Below are positions 1 through 7,569 of a stretch of 64,000 nucleotides of DNA, one piece after another (positions within the stretch are counted from its first letter, which is position 1; every line of letters begins with the position of its first letter). The stretch comes from Streptomyces sp. CCM_MD2014 (GTDB taxonomy: Bacteria; Actinomycetota; Actinomycetes; Streptomycetales; Streptomycetaceae), in the NCBI RefSeq assembly GCF_000772045.1, contig NZ_CP009754.1:5146001-5210000 (forward strand), written 5' to 3'. A model generated the notes under the pieces. The model was given only the letters and a program-made list of their open reading frames with translations. It did not search any database and had not been told where the DNA came from. The translations under genes were made by a program, and so were the position numbers.

Positions 1-249
1 TTCGGTGCCGGCGCGGTAGATGCGGGCCCAGCGGTTGTAGAGCCAGCGGCCGACGCGGATGCGTTTGCCGGTGGCTTTGCAGCGGCGGCAGTCCTTGCCG
101 CGCTTGGGCTTGCCTTTGCGGTCGGTGGTGAGTTCGTGGCCCATGCCGTGGCACTTGCGGCAGTCGCCGAACGGCGAGGCAGCACACAGCCCGCTGTAAC
201 CGAGCGTGATGGCGAGCAGGCAGGCGATAGTAAGGAGGATGGGGGTCAT
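1..249 (-). CDS. Small CxxC protein of the integrative element (C-terminus beyond window)
   Basis: The frame opens with ATG at 249, behind a GGAGGG ribosome site 7 nt upstream, and is still open at position 1, giving 83 residues. Residues 1-25 are hydrophobic (one membrane segment or signal-anchor). They are followed by two zinc-knuckle-like motifs, CRKCHGMGH and CRRCKATGKR, which resemble the CxxCxGxG repeats of DnaJ. The rest is Arg/Lys-rich. Small proteins of this look are common next to traB in Streptomyces integrating elements, but their function is unknown to me. The gene lies downstream of traB across the repeat cluster at 293-380, so it may have its own promoter or be read through from traB. 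Confidence 0.6.
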   Translation of the reverse strand, partial: MTPILLTIACLLAITLGYSGLCAASPFGDCRKCHGMGHELTTDRKGKPKRGKDCRRCKATGKRIRVGRWLYNRWARIYRAGTE

Positions 250-292
250 GGAGGGCCCTCCAGGGCGGTTTCCGGGGGTTTCCGCAGGTGGG

Positions 293-380
293 CCGCTATC
301 CGCTAGCGACCTGATCAGACTGGGTTTGGGGTGCTAGCGGGGCCGCTAACGTTAGCGGGGTGTGCCGCTAGCGCTAGCGG
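293..380. repeat. Cluster of seven 8-bp motifs CCGCTANC: candidate clt transfer locus
   Basis: The motif CCGCTANC occurs at 293-300, 300-307, 343-350 and 365-372. Its reverse complement GNTAGCGG occurs at 333-340, 351-358 and 373-380. Two pairs abut as perfect 16-bp palindromes, at 343-358 and 365-380. The cluster begins 10 bp beyond the traB stop codon. Streptomyces TraB translocases are known to recognise clusters of specific 8-bp sequences (TRS) in a clt locus, often beside traB. Repeat length, copy number and place all fit; the assignment is inferred. Confidence 0.6.
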
Positions 381-390
381 CCCCGAACGG

Positions 391-2595
391 TCAGCCCGCG
401 TCTCGCTTTCCGTCACGCTCCGCAATCGCGGTGGTGATGTGGGAGCGGTCGATACCGCGCCGGTTGACGACCTTGCCCTTGACGCGGCGGCCGACCTGGA
501 TGGTGGAGACGCCGTGCGGCTTGAGCGCTGCGGACAGTTGCTCGGGGTCCCAGCCGCCGTAGACGTCCTCGCGCAGCTCGGCGAGCCGGGCGACGACGGT
601 TTCCGACCACACCTTGGTCTCGGCGGCCGGGATGACGGCGAGGATGTCGGCGAGCAGGTCGTAGGCGGGGCCTGTGACCGTTTCCGGTGCCTCTCCGAGC
701 GCGTGGCCGGACAGCAGTCCGGCCGTCTCGCGTGCCTTGCGGGCGCGGGCGGCGATGGTCTCGGCGCCGGGTGCGTCGACGTAGACGGAGGCGACGATAC
801 GGGCGTCGGAGCCCTCGCCGACGAAGTAGTGAATGCCCTTGTCACCCCAGGCGAACATGGTCGCCCGTACCCCGCGCTTGTAGGCGGAGGTGCCGAGCAC
901 CATGTCGTTCTCTGTCTGGCCCATGACCTTCAGACACCAGCGGGCGGACGCGTTCGCGGAAATCCCGGTCGGCAGCGACTTGGCATCCGGTCGCTGCGTC
1001 GCCAGCAGCATCACGATCCCCGTCGCTGGGCCGCGCTTGACCAGGTCGGTGGCGATCTCCTCGAACTCCTTGCCGTGCTCGGGGTGCTCGAACAGCACCT
1101 GGCACTCATCCACCCCGACCACGATCGGGTGCAGACCGAGCGAGCGCTTGTCGGCAAGCTGGCTGGTCACCTTCGACTCCGGGCAGATGTCCCGGGGCAG
1201 GGAGCGGATCACCTTGGTGCGGCGGCGCAGTTCCTCGCGCAGCGCCCGCCAGTCGGCGAGCGCGTAGGCGATCGCTTCGTCGTCGTCGCCGGCGGCGTGC
1301 CGGTGGGAGACGGCGTTGCCGACCGGGTCCAGGTCGCCGGTGCCCTTCATGTCGTAGGTGTGCAGCTCCGCACGCGGGTCGAGGGCGGCGATGAGCAGCA
1401 GCAGACGCAGGAGGAACGTCTTGCCCATGCGGGGGATGGCGCCGATCACCCCGGCGATGTACATCAGGGTGACTTCGATCCAGCGTCCGCGCTGGTCGGT
1501 GCCGTAGGCGACGGGCTTGAACAGGTCCACCGCCCCGGCCTTGGCCAGCGGCCACTGAGGCTTCTTCGCCTTGGTCAGGTCCTGGTCACCGACCCACAGC
1601 ACCAGGCGGCCTGTGTGTTCGTCGGCCACGGCCTCGGGCCACACGCAGCCCAGCGGGCGGCGCAGGCCGGAGGCGAGGCGTTCGCGGCGCTCGATGATGT
1701 CGGTCACGGTGACACCGAAGGGAAGGTTGCCCTCCGCACGCCAGCCCGGACCGTCGCGGGTGATCGGGGCGGTGAACTCGAACCCGTCCCGCCCCTTGGC
1801 CTGCGCCTGGTTGATCGCCGGGATGCCGAGTGCCCCGAGGGCGCGCAGCACGATGTCGGAGGTGAGCTTGGCTGCCTTGGGCAGTTCCACGGCTCGGTGG
1901 ATGACTGGGGCGTCCGCCTTGCGGCCGGCCGACCCGAGCGCCATCACCAGCGCGCCCACCGACACGACCTGAAGCCACATCGGGGCGAGCACGTAGATGG
2001 CCAGGGCGGTGGCCAGGCCGGTGAACATGGCCAGCACGGCAACGAGGGTGCGCAGTCGGACCCGGCCGTCGCGCTGCCGCGACAGCTTCAGATACTCCGC
2101 GGCGTCCTCACGGCGCACGGCCGCCAGGCGGACCGGCTCGCCCTCGCGGTCGGCCACCCACCGCAGCGTGCCCCCGATGAACCGCGCGGCCCCGGCGGGC
2201 GCCTGAAGCGTTAGCCGCGCGGCGTAGACCGGGGCGCGCAGCGCGTGGTACCCGGCGGCGTGGGCGTAGTGGCGGGCCACCCACCCGGCGGCCGTCTTGA
2301 GTTCGGCGGTCGACCGCAGCCACACCGGGACGACCGCCCGGCGCCGTGCTCCGGCGAGCCGACCGAGGTAGCCCGGGCCGGTCGCGGTCGGCGCCGACTG
2401 GTCGACCATCACGGGCGCCGACGGGTCGACCGACCCGTCGGCCGACCGTCCGTCGTGGGAGTCGGGCGACCGGTCGGCCGACTCGGCACGGGCCGACCGT
2501 GCCTTGTCGAGGTCGACTACCTCGCCGCCGGAGTCGGCGGCCATTTCGGCTTCCAGTCGGTTGAAGAGTTCGTTGTCGTCGTCGGGGTGCTTCAC
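391..2595 (-). CDS. traB: TraB-type FtsK/SpoIIIE DNA translocase for conjugative transfer
   Basis: The 734-aa protein starts at GTG (2595) behind AAGGAA. An acidic, Ser/Asp-rich N-terminus is followed by two membrane segments (about 183-203 and 206-222) and an FtsK-like ATPase. Walker A is GAIPRMGKTF (385-394) and Walker B is IVVGVDECQ (491-499). The last 70 or so residues form a basic helical domain placed like the winged-helix DNA-recognition domain of TraB/FtsK. Such proteins form hexameric membrane pores that move double-stranded plasmid DNA between hyphae, unlike relaxase-based conjugation. It is the last large gene of the minus-strand transfer set and is followed by the putative clt repeats it would bind. 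Length and domain order match AICE TraB proteins. No frameshift is seen. Confidence 0.88.
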   Translation of the reverse strand: MKHPDDDNELFNRLEAEMAADSGGEVVDLDKARSARAESADRSPDSHDGRSADGSVDPSAPVMVDQSAPTATGPGYLGRLAGARRRAVVPVWLRSTAELKTAAGWVARHYAHAAGYHALRAPVYAARLTLQAPAGAARFIGGTLRWVADREGEPVRLAAVRREDAAEYLKLSRQRDGRVRLRTLVAVLAMFTGLATALAIYVLAPMWLQVVSVGALVMALGSAGRKADAPVIHRAVELPKAAKLTSDIVLRALGALGIPAINQAQAKGRDGFEFTAPITRDGPGWRAEGNLPFGVTVTDIIERRERLASGLRRPLGCVWPEAVADEHTGRLVLWVGDQDLTKAKKPQWPLAKAGAVDLFKPVAYGTDQRGRWIEVTLMYIAGVIGAIPRMGKTFLLRLLLLIAALDPRAELHTYDMKGTGDLDPVGNAVSHRHAAGDDDEAIAYALADWRALREELRRRTKVIRSLPRDICPESKVTSQLADKRSLGLHPIVVGVDECQVLFEHPEHGKEFEEIATDLVKRGPATGIVMLLATQRPDAKSLPTGISANASARWCLKVMGQTENDMVLGTSAYKRGVRATMFAWGDKGIHYFVGEGSDARIVASVYVDAPGAETIAARARKARETAGLLSGHALGEAPETVTGPAYDLLADILAVIPAAETKVWSETVVARLAELREDVYGGWDPEQLSAALKPHGVSTIQVGRRVKGKVVNRRGIDRSHITTAIAERDGKRDAG

Positions 2596-2710
2596 TGAAG
2601 GTTCCTTCCGGAATGGCGGGAGGGTAGGCCCGGCCGACGCTGTAGGAGGTGGGCGGCCGGGCCCGTGGAGAGATGATGGGCGCCCTACTGGGCGGTAAGG
2701 GGGACACTTT

Positions 2711-2746
2711 GTACCCCCTTGCTGAGGGGTACAGTTCGTACCCCTC
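2711..2746. promoter_or_regulatory. GTACCCC inverted repeats between methyltransferase and traB
   Basis: Three copies of a heptamer lie in alternating orientation: GTACCCC (2711-2717), GGGGTAC (2726-2732) and GTACCCC (2738-2744). The second and third form a perfect inverted repeat with 9-bp arms (GAGGGGTAC) and a 5-nt loop at 2724-2746, immediately after the methyltransferase stop. It could be a terminator for that gene or an operator for a separate traB promoter. There is no T-tract, and the third copy suggests protein binding. Confidence 0.45.
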
Positions 2747-2752
2747 AGGCGG

Positions 2753-4240
2753 TCAGGCGGCGTGTGCGGCGGTGCGGGCGAGGGCGGCGGTGACGCGCTC
2801 GCCGATCCACTGGGCGACGTTGCAGGAGACGGCGTTTCCGGCCTGCATGGTCTGCTCGCCCTTGTTGCCGTGGACGATGTAGTCGGCCGGGAAGCGCTGC
2901 GCGAGGAGCTGTTCGCGCGGCTGGATCATCCGGTAGTGGCAGTCCTCCAGCGCAGGCGCCGGCGAGGCGATGCCCGCGGAGTCGACCGTCGGCAGGGTGT
3001 GCAGCGGCTCACCAGTCGTCTTCGTGGCCGCGTTGCGGTACGGGATGACCAGCCAGTGATGCCGACCCTTGGCCGTCACCGTGTCGACGGGCTCGCCGAC
3101 CAGTCGGGCGGTGGCGTTGCGGCGCAGGGTGACGATGAACGAGTCGTCGGCCTGCGGCGGGGTCAGCAGTGCCTCGAACCCCTTCGGGTTCGCCAGCCGG
3201 GTCCGCAGCGGCTCGCTGGCCCGGGTCGGTGTGGTGTTCCACGTGCCGCCGCTCGGCACCAGCACGGCATCCCCGATCTTCACGGTGCGGGCGGCGAGCG
3301 GGGCGGCGTCTGCGGGGACGGCCCGGCCGTCGTGCCCGCCGTGGTTGACCGTGAGCACCATCCGCTGATCCCCCAGCAGGTTCAGGCCCGCGCGGATGCG
3401 CTTGACGGTGTTCGCCGCCAACGGCCGAAGACCCTGCTCGCCCCGGTCTCCGATGCGGACTCCGAGGTTGGTCCAGTCGATGATGCTCGCGGCCGGGCGC
3501 ACGTACGGCTCCACCAGCGCGTGGCGGCACGCGCTGTTCGGGCAGCGGTAGTCGTACTGCTGCTTGTACTTGCCCACCCGGCGCCCGTTGCGCCAGGTCT
3601 GCACCGCGGCCACGTCCTCGCCGCACTCGGAACACCAGGCGGGCGGGCGCGGGGCGAGATCGGGGGTGGGTACGTCGGTGCGGGTGAAGACGACGTAGAT
3701 CCGGTCCCGCCACTGCGGTGCGGGCAGATTGCCTGTGCCGCCGACGTGGGCGGAGGAGACGGAGACGATCTGCGAGCGGTAGCCGAGTATCTCCATGCCC
3801 TTGCGCCACCAGTCGAACAGCTCCCAGTCCACGGCGAATTCGAGGACGTTCTCACACAGGACCGCCTTGTAGCGGTGCACCTCGGTCGCCCGGATCACGT
3901 CGTAGGCGGTAGCCCGAGTACGCTCCCAGCCCGCGTCGTCCACCCGGCCATGCTCCTCCAGCTCGAAGGACAGTTGACCGTGGGTGCGGCGGCGTCCGCC
4001 GGCCGGGGAGATCTCCGTGCAGATCGGCGAGGCCCACAGGATGTCCGTCCGGGGCAGGCGCCGCATGTCGTAGTTGTTGATGTCCGCGCACAGGTGGTCG
4101 GCGTCGCGGTGGTTGGCAGCGTGCGTCTCCACCGCCCGCTTCCAGTGGTTCGCCGCCAGGCGCAGTTCCAGCCCGGCCGCGACCAGGCCCGTGGAGGAGC
4201 CGCCCGCGCCGCAGAACAGATCGGTGAACGTCAGGCTCAT
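2753..4240 (-). CDS. DNA (cytosine-5)-methyltransferase
   Basis: This 495-aa protein carries the ordered motifs of C5 methyltransferases. Motif I is DLFCGAGGSSTG (7-18, SAM binding), motif IV is SPIC with catalytic Cys74, motif VI is ENV (130-132) and motif VIII is QWRDR (176-180). A C-terminal GNAVS stretch matches motif X. The usual Pro-Pro-Cys of motif IV reads Pro-Ile-Cys. A four-cysteine cluster (C203, C206, C233, C238) in the recognition region suggests a zinc ribbon. It would methylate cytosine in a specific sequence, plausibly to shield the element from host restriction during transfer. No restriction partner is evident. The start ATG at 4240 follows the small cysteine-rich gene by 20 bp, so it probably belongs to the same transcript. 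Confidence 0.85.
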   Translation of the reverse strand: MSLTFTDLFCGAGGSSTGLVAAGLELRLAANHWKRAVETHAANHRDADHLCADINNYDMRRLPRTDILWASPICTEISPAGGRRRTHGQLSFELEEHGRVDDAGWERTRATAYDVIRATEVHRYKAVLCENVLEFAVDWELFDWWRKGMEILGYRSQIVSVSSAHVGGTGNLPAPQWRDRIYVVFTRTDVPTPDLAPRPPAWCSECGEDVAAVQTWRNGRRVGKYKQQYDYRCPNSACRHALVEPYVRPAASIIDWTNLGVRIGDRGEQGLRPLAANTVKRIRAGLNLLGDQRMVLTVNHGGHDGRAVPADAAPLAARTVKIGDAVLVPSGGTWNTTPTRASEPLRTRLANPKGFEALLTPPQADDSFIVTLRRNATARLVGEPVDTVTAKGRHHWLVIPYRNAATKTTGEPLHTLPTVDSAGIASPAPALEDCHYRMIQPREQLLAQRFPADYIVHGNKGEQTMQAGNAVSCNVAQWIGERVTAALARTAAHAA

Positions 4241-4260
4241 GCCTGCACTCCCTTACGAGG

Positions 4261-4587
4261 TCAGAGGTCGAACAGGCCCGGCGCGTCGTCCACCGGGGTC
4301 GTGGTGCGGGCTCGGCGGGCGGCGGCGGTGTGGCACTCCGGGCACCAGGCCCACAGCTCCCCCGGCGGCAGCGTGACGGCCTTGACGGGCGGGGTGAGCG
4401 GGTCGGCCGGGGCGGCCATCAGCCTGACGCGGTGGCCGTGCTTGCTGGTATAGCCGTCGTGCTTGCGCGGGCACCGCCCGTCGGTCTTGGCGTGCTCGTT
4501 GCCGCACTGGCCGCTGCACTGGCAGCGGTGCCCGGCCGCTTCCATCACCGGCCGCCAGGTGCCCACGGCCGCGAGAGGCTCGCTCAT
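4261..4587 (-). CDS. Small cysteine/histidine-rich protein, possibly HNH-like
   Basis: The protein has 108 residues. Its start ATG overlaps the stop of the upstream GGDEF gene by 4 bp (ATGA), so the two are translationally coupled. Cysteines occur in RCQCSGQCG, GRCPRKH and a later WCPECH, a spacing that suggests one or two zinc sites. The layout recalls small HNH-nuclease or zinc-finger proteins of Streptomyces plasmids, but a complete His-Asn-His catalytic set cannot be shown. A role beside the methyltransferase, as nuclease or DNA-binding accessory, is a guess from position only. Confidence 0.6.
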   Translation of the reverse strand: MSEPLAAVGTWRPVMEAAGHRCQCSGQCGNEHAKTDGRCPRKHDGYTSKHGHRVRLMAAPADPLTPPVKAVTLPPGELWAWCPECHTAAARRARTTTPVDDAPGLFDL

Positions 4588-5234
4588 GCCGCCACCTCCA
4601 CCACGGGCGCCGGGGTGTGGGCGCCGGTGCGGCCGGCGCGGCGCCCGGCGAGGGTGGCGAACAGCCGACCCAGCCCCGCCCGGCGCAGTCCGGCGCGTGC
4701 CTGCTTGGCCGCGTACATCGCCTCATCCGCCCGACGCAGCAGGGCAGACAGGTCATCGGTCGGGAAGTCCGCGGCGCGGACCCAGCCGAGCGAGACGGTG
4801 GTGTGCACGGCCGGGTCCTGGCCCTCGACGGGACGGGCGAGCACGCCGTGCAGGACGGCGAGCAGGTCGCCGGCGGTGCCGTGGTCATCGATCAGGACGG
4901 CGGCGAACTCATCGCCCCCGAGCCGCCCGGCGACACCGGTGCGGCCGACGTGGTGGGCGAGCCGGTCGGCGGTCGCCTTCAGCAGGGCGTCTCCGGCGGC
5001 GTGCCCGTAGGTGTCGTTGATGTGCTTGAACTTGTCGACGTCGGCGAGGACGACGACCGCGCGCGGGTCCTTCAGCAGGGCCGTGGCACGGCGGGTGAAG
5101 CCGTCGCGGGTGCGTAACCCGGTGAGCGGGTCACGGCGGGCGGTGTTCAGGCAGCGATGCAGCCACCGCACGTGCACCGCCCACCCGGCAGCGAGCGGCA
5201 GCGCGGACAGCAGGACCGTGGCCAGGGTGTTCAT
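4584..5234 (-). CDS. GGDEF-domain diguanylate cyclase carried by the element
   Basis: The 216-aa protein has one N-terminal membrane segment (about 4-24) and a full GGDEF domain: DPLTGL at 35-40, DVDKFKHINDTYGH at 65-78 and the signature GGDEF at 106-110. It should convert two GTP to cyclic di-GMP at the membrane. Five residues before GGDEF, where the inhibitory RxxD site would sit, the sequence is GRTG, so product inhibition is probably absent. A basic tail of about 40 residues follows. It overlaps both neighbours by 4 bp (ATGA), placing it inside the transfer operon. In Streptomyces, c-di-GMP acts through BldD to hold back development; coupling conjugation to that switch is my inference. 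Confidence 0.85.
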   Translation of the reverse strand: MNTLATVLLSALPLAAGWAVHVRWLHRCLNTARRDPLTGLRTRDGFTRRATALLKDPRAVVVLADVDKFKHINDTYGHAAGDALLKATADRLAHHVGRTGVAGRLGGDEFAAVLIDDHGTAGDLLAVLHGVLARPVEGQDPAVHTTVSLGWVRAADFPTDDLSALLRRADEAMYAAKQARAGLRRAGLGRLFATLAGRRAGRTGAHTPAPVVEVAA

Positions 5235-6265
5235 GCCGCCACCTCCTGACCGATGTCACCGGACGCCTCAGCGTCCGTGTCCGCGCCGGTCTCGGTGTCG
5301 GGGGTGTCGACGGGGCGCAGGGCGCGGCCGTCGGCCCGCTCGGCGAGCAGCACGTCACGCACCTGCCGGGCCGGACCCGCACCACAGCGCAGCGCCTTGC
5401 GCAGTGCCTCGGCGTTGATCCCGGCGTCCGGCCAGTCCGCGGTGACCGTGCGGGCCTCGGTCAGCAGGTCCGCCACCGAGCGCGGTCCGGGCTTGCCCCG
5501 GCCCTTGCTGTGGCGCTTTCGCGGCGCCTTCGGGGCCGGAGGGGTGGCCTCTTCCACGGCCGGTTCCGCTGTCTCGGGGGCGGGGGCGGTGTTGGGTACC
5601 GCGTCGGCCGGGTTCAGCTCACCCAGCCTGAGCAGGACGCGTTCGCGGCGCGGGGTGCGGCGCCGCCAGGCGCGGCCGTAGCGCTCGCGCAGGTCCGCAC
5701 GAGCCAGCAGCCGCTCCCGCTCACGGGCGAGCGCATCGGCGTAGGAGGTGACCTCCCACAGCGTCATCCGACGCCACAGCGCGAACGTTGACAGCGGGGC
5801 GAGCAGCCAGCGCGAGAACCGCACCTTCTCCATGCGACGGCCGGTCGCGGCGCCGATCCGGACGGCGTAGATGTGCGCGCCGATCTCGGAAAACACCACC
5901 CACAGCAGCGGCATTGTGCCGTGCGCCACCTTCGCCCACAGCGAGTGGCCGGCGGCGACGTTCAGCCCGCACGTGATCAGCGTGAGCACCCAGGGCACGA
6001 ACCGCACCCACGCCAGCGCCATGTCCATCCGGATCAGCAGCAGGTTGGCCAGCGTGAACACCGGAATGGCCACGTCGATGCCGACCGGCAGCATCCACGG
6101 CTCGCCGAACCCCCAGCGGGCGGCGGCGGCCGACACGGCGTCGAAGGAGGAGATGAGACCGAGTGCGCCGACACCGGCAGCCGCAGCGGCGCCGATCCCG
6201 GCCAGGCCCATTTCCGGGCGTGTCAGCGGCGGCACGGCCGGACGCTCGGTGGTCTGCTCCGTCAT
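5231..6265 (-). CDS. DUF2637-type membrane protein (spread-protein-like)
   Basis: The protein has 344 residues, with four predicted membrane segments in the first 150 (for example around 22-42, 60-80, 86-106 and 115-137), then a charged cytoplasmic region. That region has an Arg-rich segment (about 195-215), an Ala/Pro linker, a basic patch RKRHSKGRGKPGPR and a C-terminal helical unit. The N-terminal half fits DUF2637 membrane proteins, which in AICEs and Streptomyces plasmids take the place of Spd proteins needed for spread of the element between mycelial compartments. The basic tail could bind DNA or TraB. It overlaps its neighbours by 4 bp on both sides. Confidence 0.7.
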   Translation of the reverse strand: MTEQTTERPAVPPLTRPEMGLAGIGAAAAAGVGALGLISSFDAVSAAAARWGFGEPWMLPVGIDVAIPVFTLANLLLIRMDMALAWVRFVPWVLTLITCGLNVAAGHSLWAKVAHGTMPLLWVVFSEIGAHIYAVRIGAATGRRMEKVRFSRWLLAPLSTFALWRRMTLWEVTSYADALARERERLLARADLRERYGRAWRRRTPRRERVLLRLGELNPADAVPNTAPAPETAEPAVEEATPPAPKAPRKRHSKGRGKPGPRSVADLLTEARTVTADWPDAGINAEALRKALRCGAGPARQVRDVLLAERADGRALRPVDTPDTETGADTDAEASGDIGQEVAA

Positions 6266-6549
6266 GCCGCCACCCCCCTGCGGGGCGTACGGCGGCGGGC
6301 GGGGCGGGCCAGGGGGACGATGTCGAACAGCTCGGGGTGCCTTTCGACGACCCTGGCCGCGATGCGGATCAGGTCGTCGGGCAGCTCGGGGAGGTCAGCG
6401 AGGATGTCGCGGGCGGCGTCCAGCCGGGCCGCACGCTCCTCTTCAGTCTCGCCCTCGACACCCAGCCACAGCTCAACTGGGGTGCCCAGGGCCAGTTCGA
6501 GGAAGTCGTTCACAGAGACGGCCTCATGGCCGCCGATGTAGGTACGCAC
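6262..6549 (-). CDS. 95-aa hypothetical protein, first gene of the transfer operon
   Basis: I place the start at GTG 6549, 6 nt downstream of AGGAG (revcomp of 6556-6560), giving MRTYIGGHEAVSVNDFLELA. The longer upstream frame has no support. The protein is acidic in the middle (GVEGETEEERAARLDAARDI) and ends in a basic tail (RPARRRTPRRG). No membrane segment or known motif is visible. The stop overlaps the DUF2637 start by ATGA. As the promoter-proximal gene it would be first to respond to the divergent GntR regulator. Function unknown. Confidence 0.65.
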   Translation of the reverse strand: MRTYIGGHEAVSVNDFLELALGTPVELWLGVEGETEEERAARLDAARDILADLPELPDDLIRIAARVVERHPELFDIVPLARPARRRTPRRGVAA

Positions 6550-7001
6550 AGGGTGCTCCTGATGTTGGAGGGACCGGAGAACCCCGGAGCAGGCACAGGC
6601 GTGTGGTGAGACCGCGCCTGCTCCGGGGCGAGGAACCCGAGCCGCAGCGCGGCAGCGGGGAAGCACCCCGGGCCAGTGGCCATCGGGGGCGGTGGAGCGG
6701 TAATGGGCGGGACGGCGCAGGCCAGAAGTGGTGAGACGGCCGCCGTCTCCGGCTCCCTTCGCTCCCGCCCGTACGTCCTCACGCAACGCGCGGGACGGAC
6801 GGGCGGGAGAGGCAGCCGGCCGCGGCATCAGCGCCGCGAACCAGTGCGGACCGAACTACTGACGGCGCCGCTGGCCGGTCCGAACGGGCGGCGCCTGGAT
6901 ATGTCGTCGGTACACACCGACCTCCCGCGTTCGCAGGGACATAGGGCGCGGCTTCATACCGCGCGGTCCGTCTTTTCAACTCGGGGAGACGGGGCCCGCC
7001 T

Positions 7002-7025
7002 ATGCAGTTCTCAAACAACAACCGG
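7002..7025 (-). promoter_or_regulatory. rRNA-leader-like motif TTGTTTGAGAACTGCAT
   Basis: Read on the minus strand (the direction of the transfer operon), this stretch contains GTTTGAGAACTGCA. From memory it closely matches the conserved pre-16S rRNA leader element of Streptomyces, where it belongs to the processing/antitermination region. In the operon leader it could serve antitermination or have been carried with an rrn-like promoter. Similarity is by recollection, not alignment. Confidence 0.35.
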
Positions 7026-7090
7026 TCGCAGGGCCCGAGGCGTGCGGCCGTAGCCGCCTTCCTGTCGGGCTGTCCTGTCCGGCGTGAGTT

Positions 7091-7112
7091 CAGATTGACC
7101 TAGGTCAATCTG
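7091..7112. promoter_or_regulatory. Perfect 22-bp palindrome, operator O1 of the GntR regulator
   Basis: The palindrome is perfect over 22 bp with core TTGACCTAGGTCAA. It sits about 60 bp upstream of the GntR start and faces the minus-strand transfer operon. TTGACC could double as a -35 hexamer in either direction, so binding would block divergent promoters. Confidence 0.65.
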
Positions 7113-7142
7113 TCTGTCAAGCGGTTCGGCTGACGGATCAGG

Positions 7143-7156
7143 GATTGACCTAGGTC
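7143..7156. promoter_or_regulatory. Second operator copy O2, GATTGACCTAGGTC
   Basis: This repeats 14 bases of O1 exactly, including the inner palindrome GACCTAGGTC, 50 bp to its right (about five helical turns). It ends 17 bp before the GntR start and just upstream of the GGAGG ribosome site (7168-7172). This suggests negative autoregulation, possibly with cooperative binding or looping between O1 and O2. Confidence 0.6.
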
Positions 7157-7173
7157 CGGTTACTCTCGGAGGC

Positions 7174-7569
7174 ATGGATCAGAGCGCCGAAGCGCCCAAG
7201 ACATCGCCCACGGCCAAGCAGATCGCGGCGGAGTTCCGCGAAAAGATCACGGGCCCCGATCGCGAGTACGGTCCCGGCGACCGCCTTCCGGCTGCTCGCA
7301 CGCTCGCCAAGAAGCTCGGCGTGCAGCTCATGACCGTGCAGAGCGCGTATGGTCAGCTCCGCGACGAAGGGCTGATTCTCACCCAGCAGGGGCGTGGAAC
7401 GTTCGTTCGCGACCCCTCTGTACCTCTCGGCACTGAGCCCGGCAGTAGCCCAGCGTTCACCGCGTTGGCGGCGGAGCTGAACGCGATCCACGACACTCTC
7501 CGTGTGCTCGGAGAGCGGCTTGACCGCCTTGAGCGGCTCGTGGAAGGCGAGACTCCACCTTCGCTGTGA
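7174..7569 (+). CDS. GntR-family repressor, KorSA-like
   Basis: A 131-aa protein with an N-terminal GntR winged helix (about 13-80; GPGDRLPAARTLAKKLGVQLMTVQ and the wing QQGRGTFVRD) and no effector domain. The C-terminus is a short amphipathic coiled coil (LAAELNAIHDTLRVLGERLDRLERL) probably used for dimerisation. Compact GntR proteins such as KorSA of pSAM2 repress excision and transfer genes of integrating elements. Two operator-like palindromes lie between it and the divergent transfer operon, so it likely represses both. A strong GGAGG stands just before ATG. It is a good candidate for the element's master silencer. Confidence 0.82.
   Translation: MDQSAEAPKTSPTAKQIAAEFREKITGPDREYGPGDRLPAARTLAKKLGVQLMTVQSAYGQLRDEGLILTQQGRGTFVRDPSVPLGTEPGSSPAFTALAAELNAIHDTLRVLGERLDRLERLVEGETPPSL

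Larger units (their letters stand above)
6550..7173. other. Divergent control region between transfer operon and GntR regulator
   Basis: No convincing gene lies in these 624 bp. The region holds two GntR-type operators near its right end, an rrn-leader-like motif at 7002-7025 and a small hairpin with GCGCGG arms (6946-6951 and 6959-6964). The rest is GC-rich leader sequence. Transcripts of the minus-strand operon would carry a leader of several hundred bases if they start near the operators, which leaves room for attenuation. Confidence 0.55.

Noticed and set aside
2753..4587. A complete restriction-modification system.
   Set aside because: The methyltransferase is clear, but the small Cys-rich protein lacks a demonstrable HNH catalytic set and is too small to call a restriction enzyme.
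6779..7021. Small minus-strand frame from TTG 7021 in the transfer-operon leader.
   Set aside because: No ribosome site, rare start inside the rrn-like motif, and no protein-like features.
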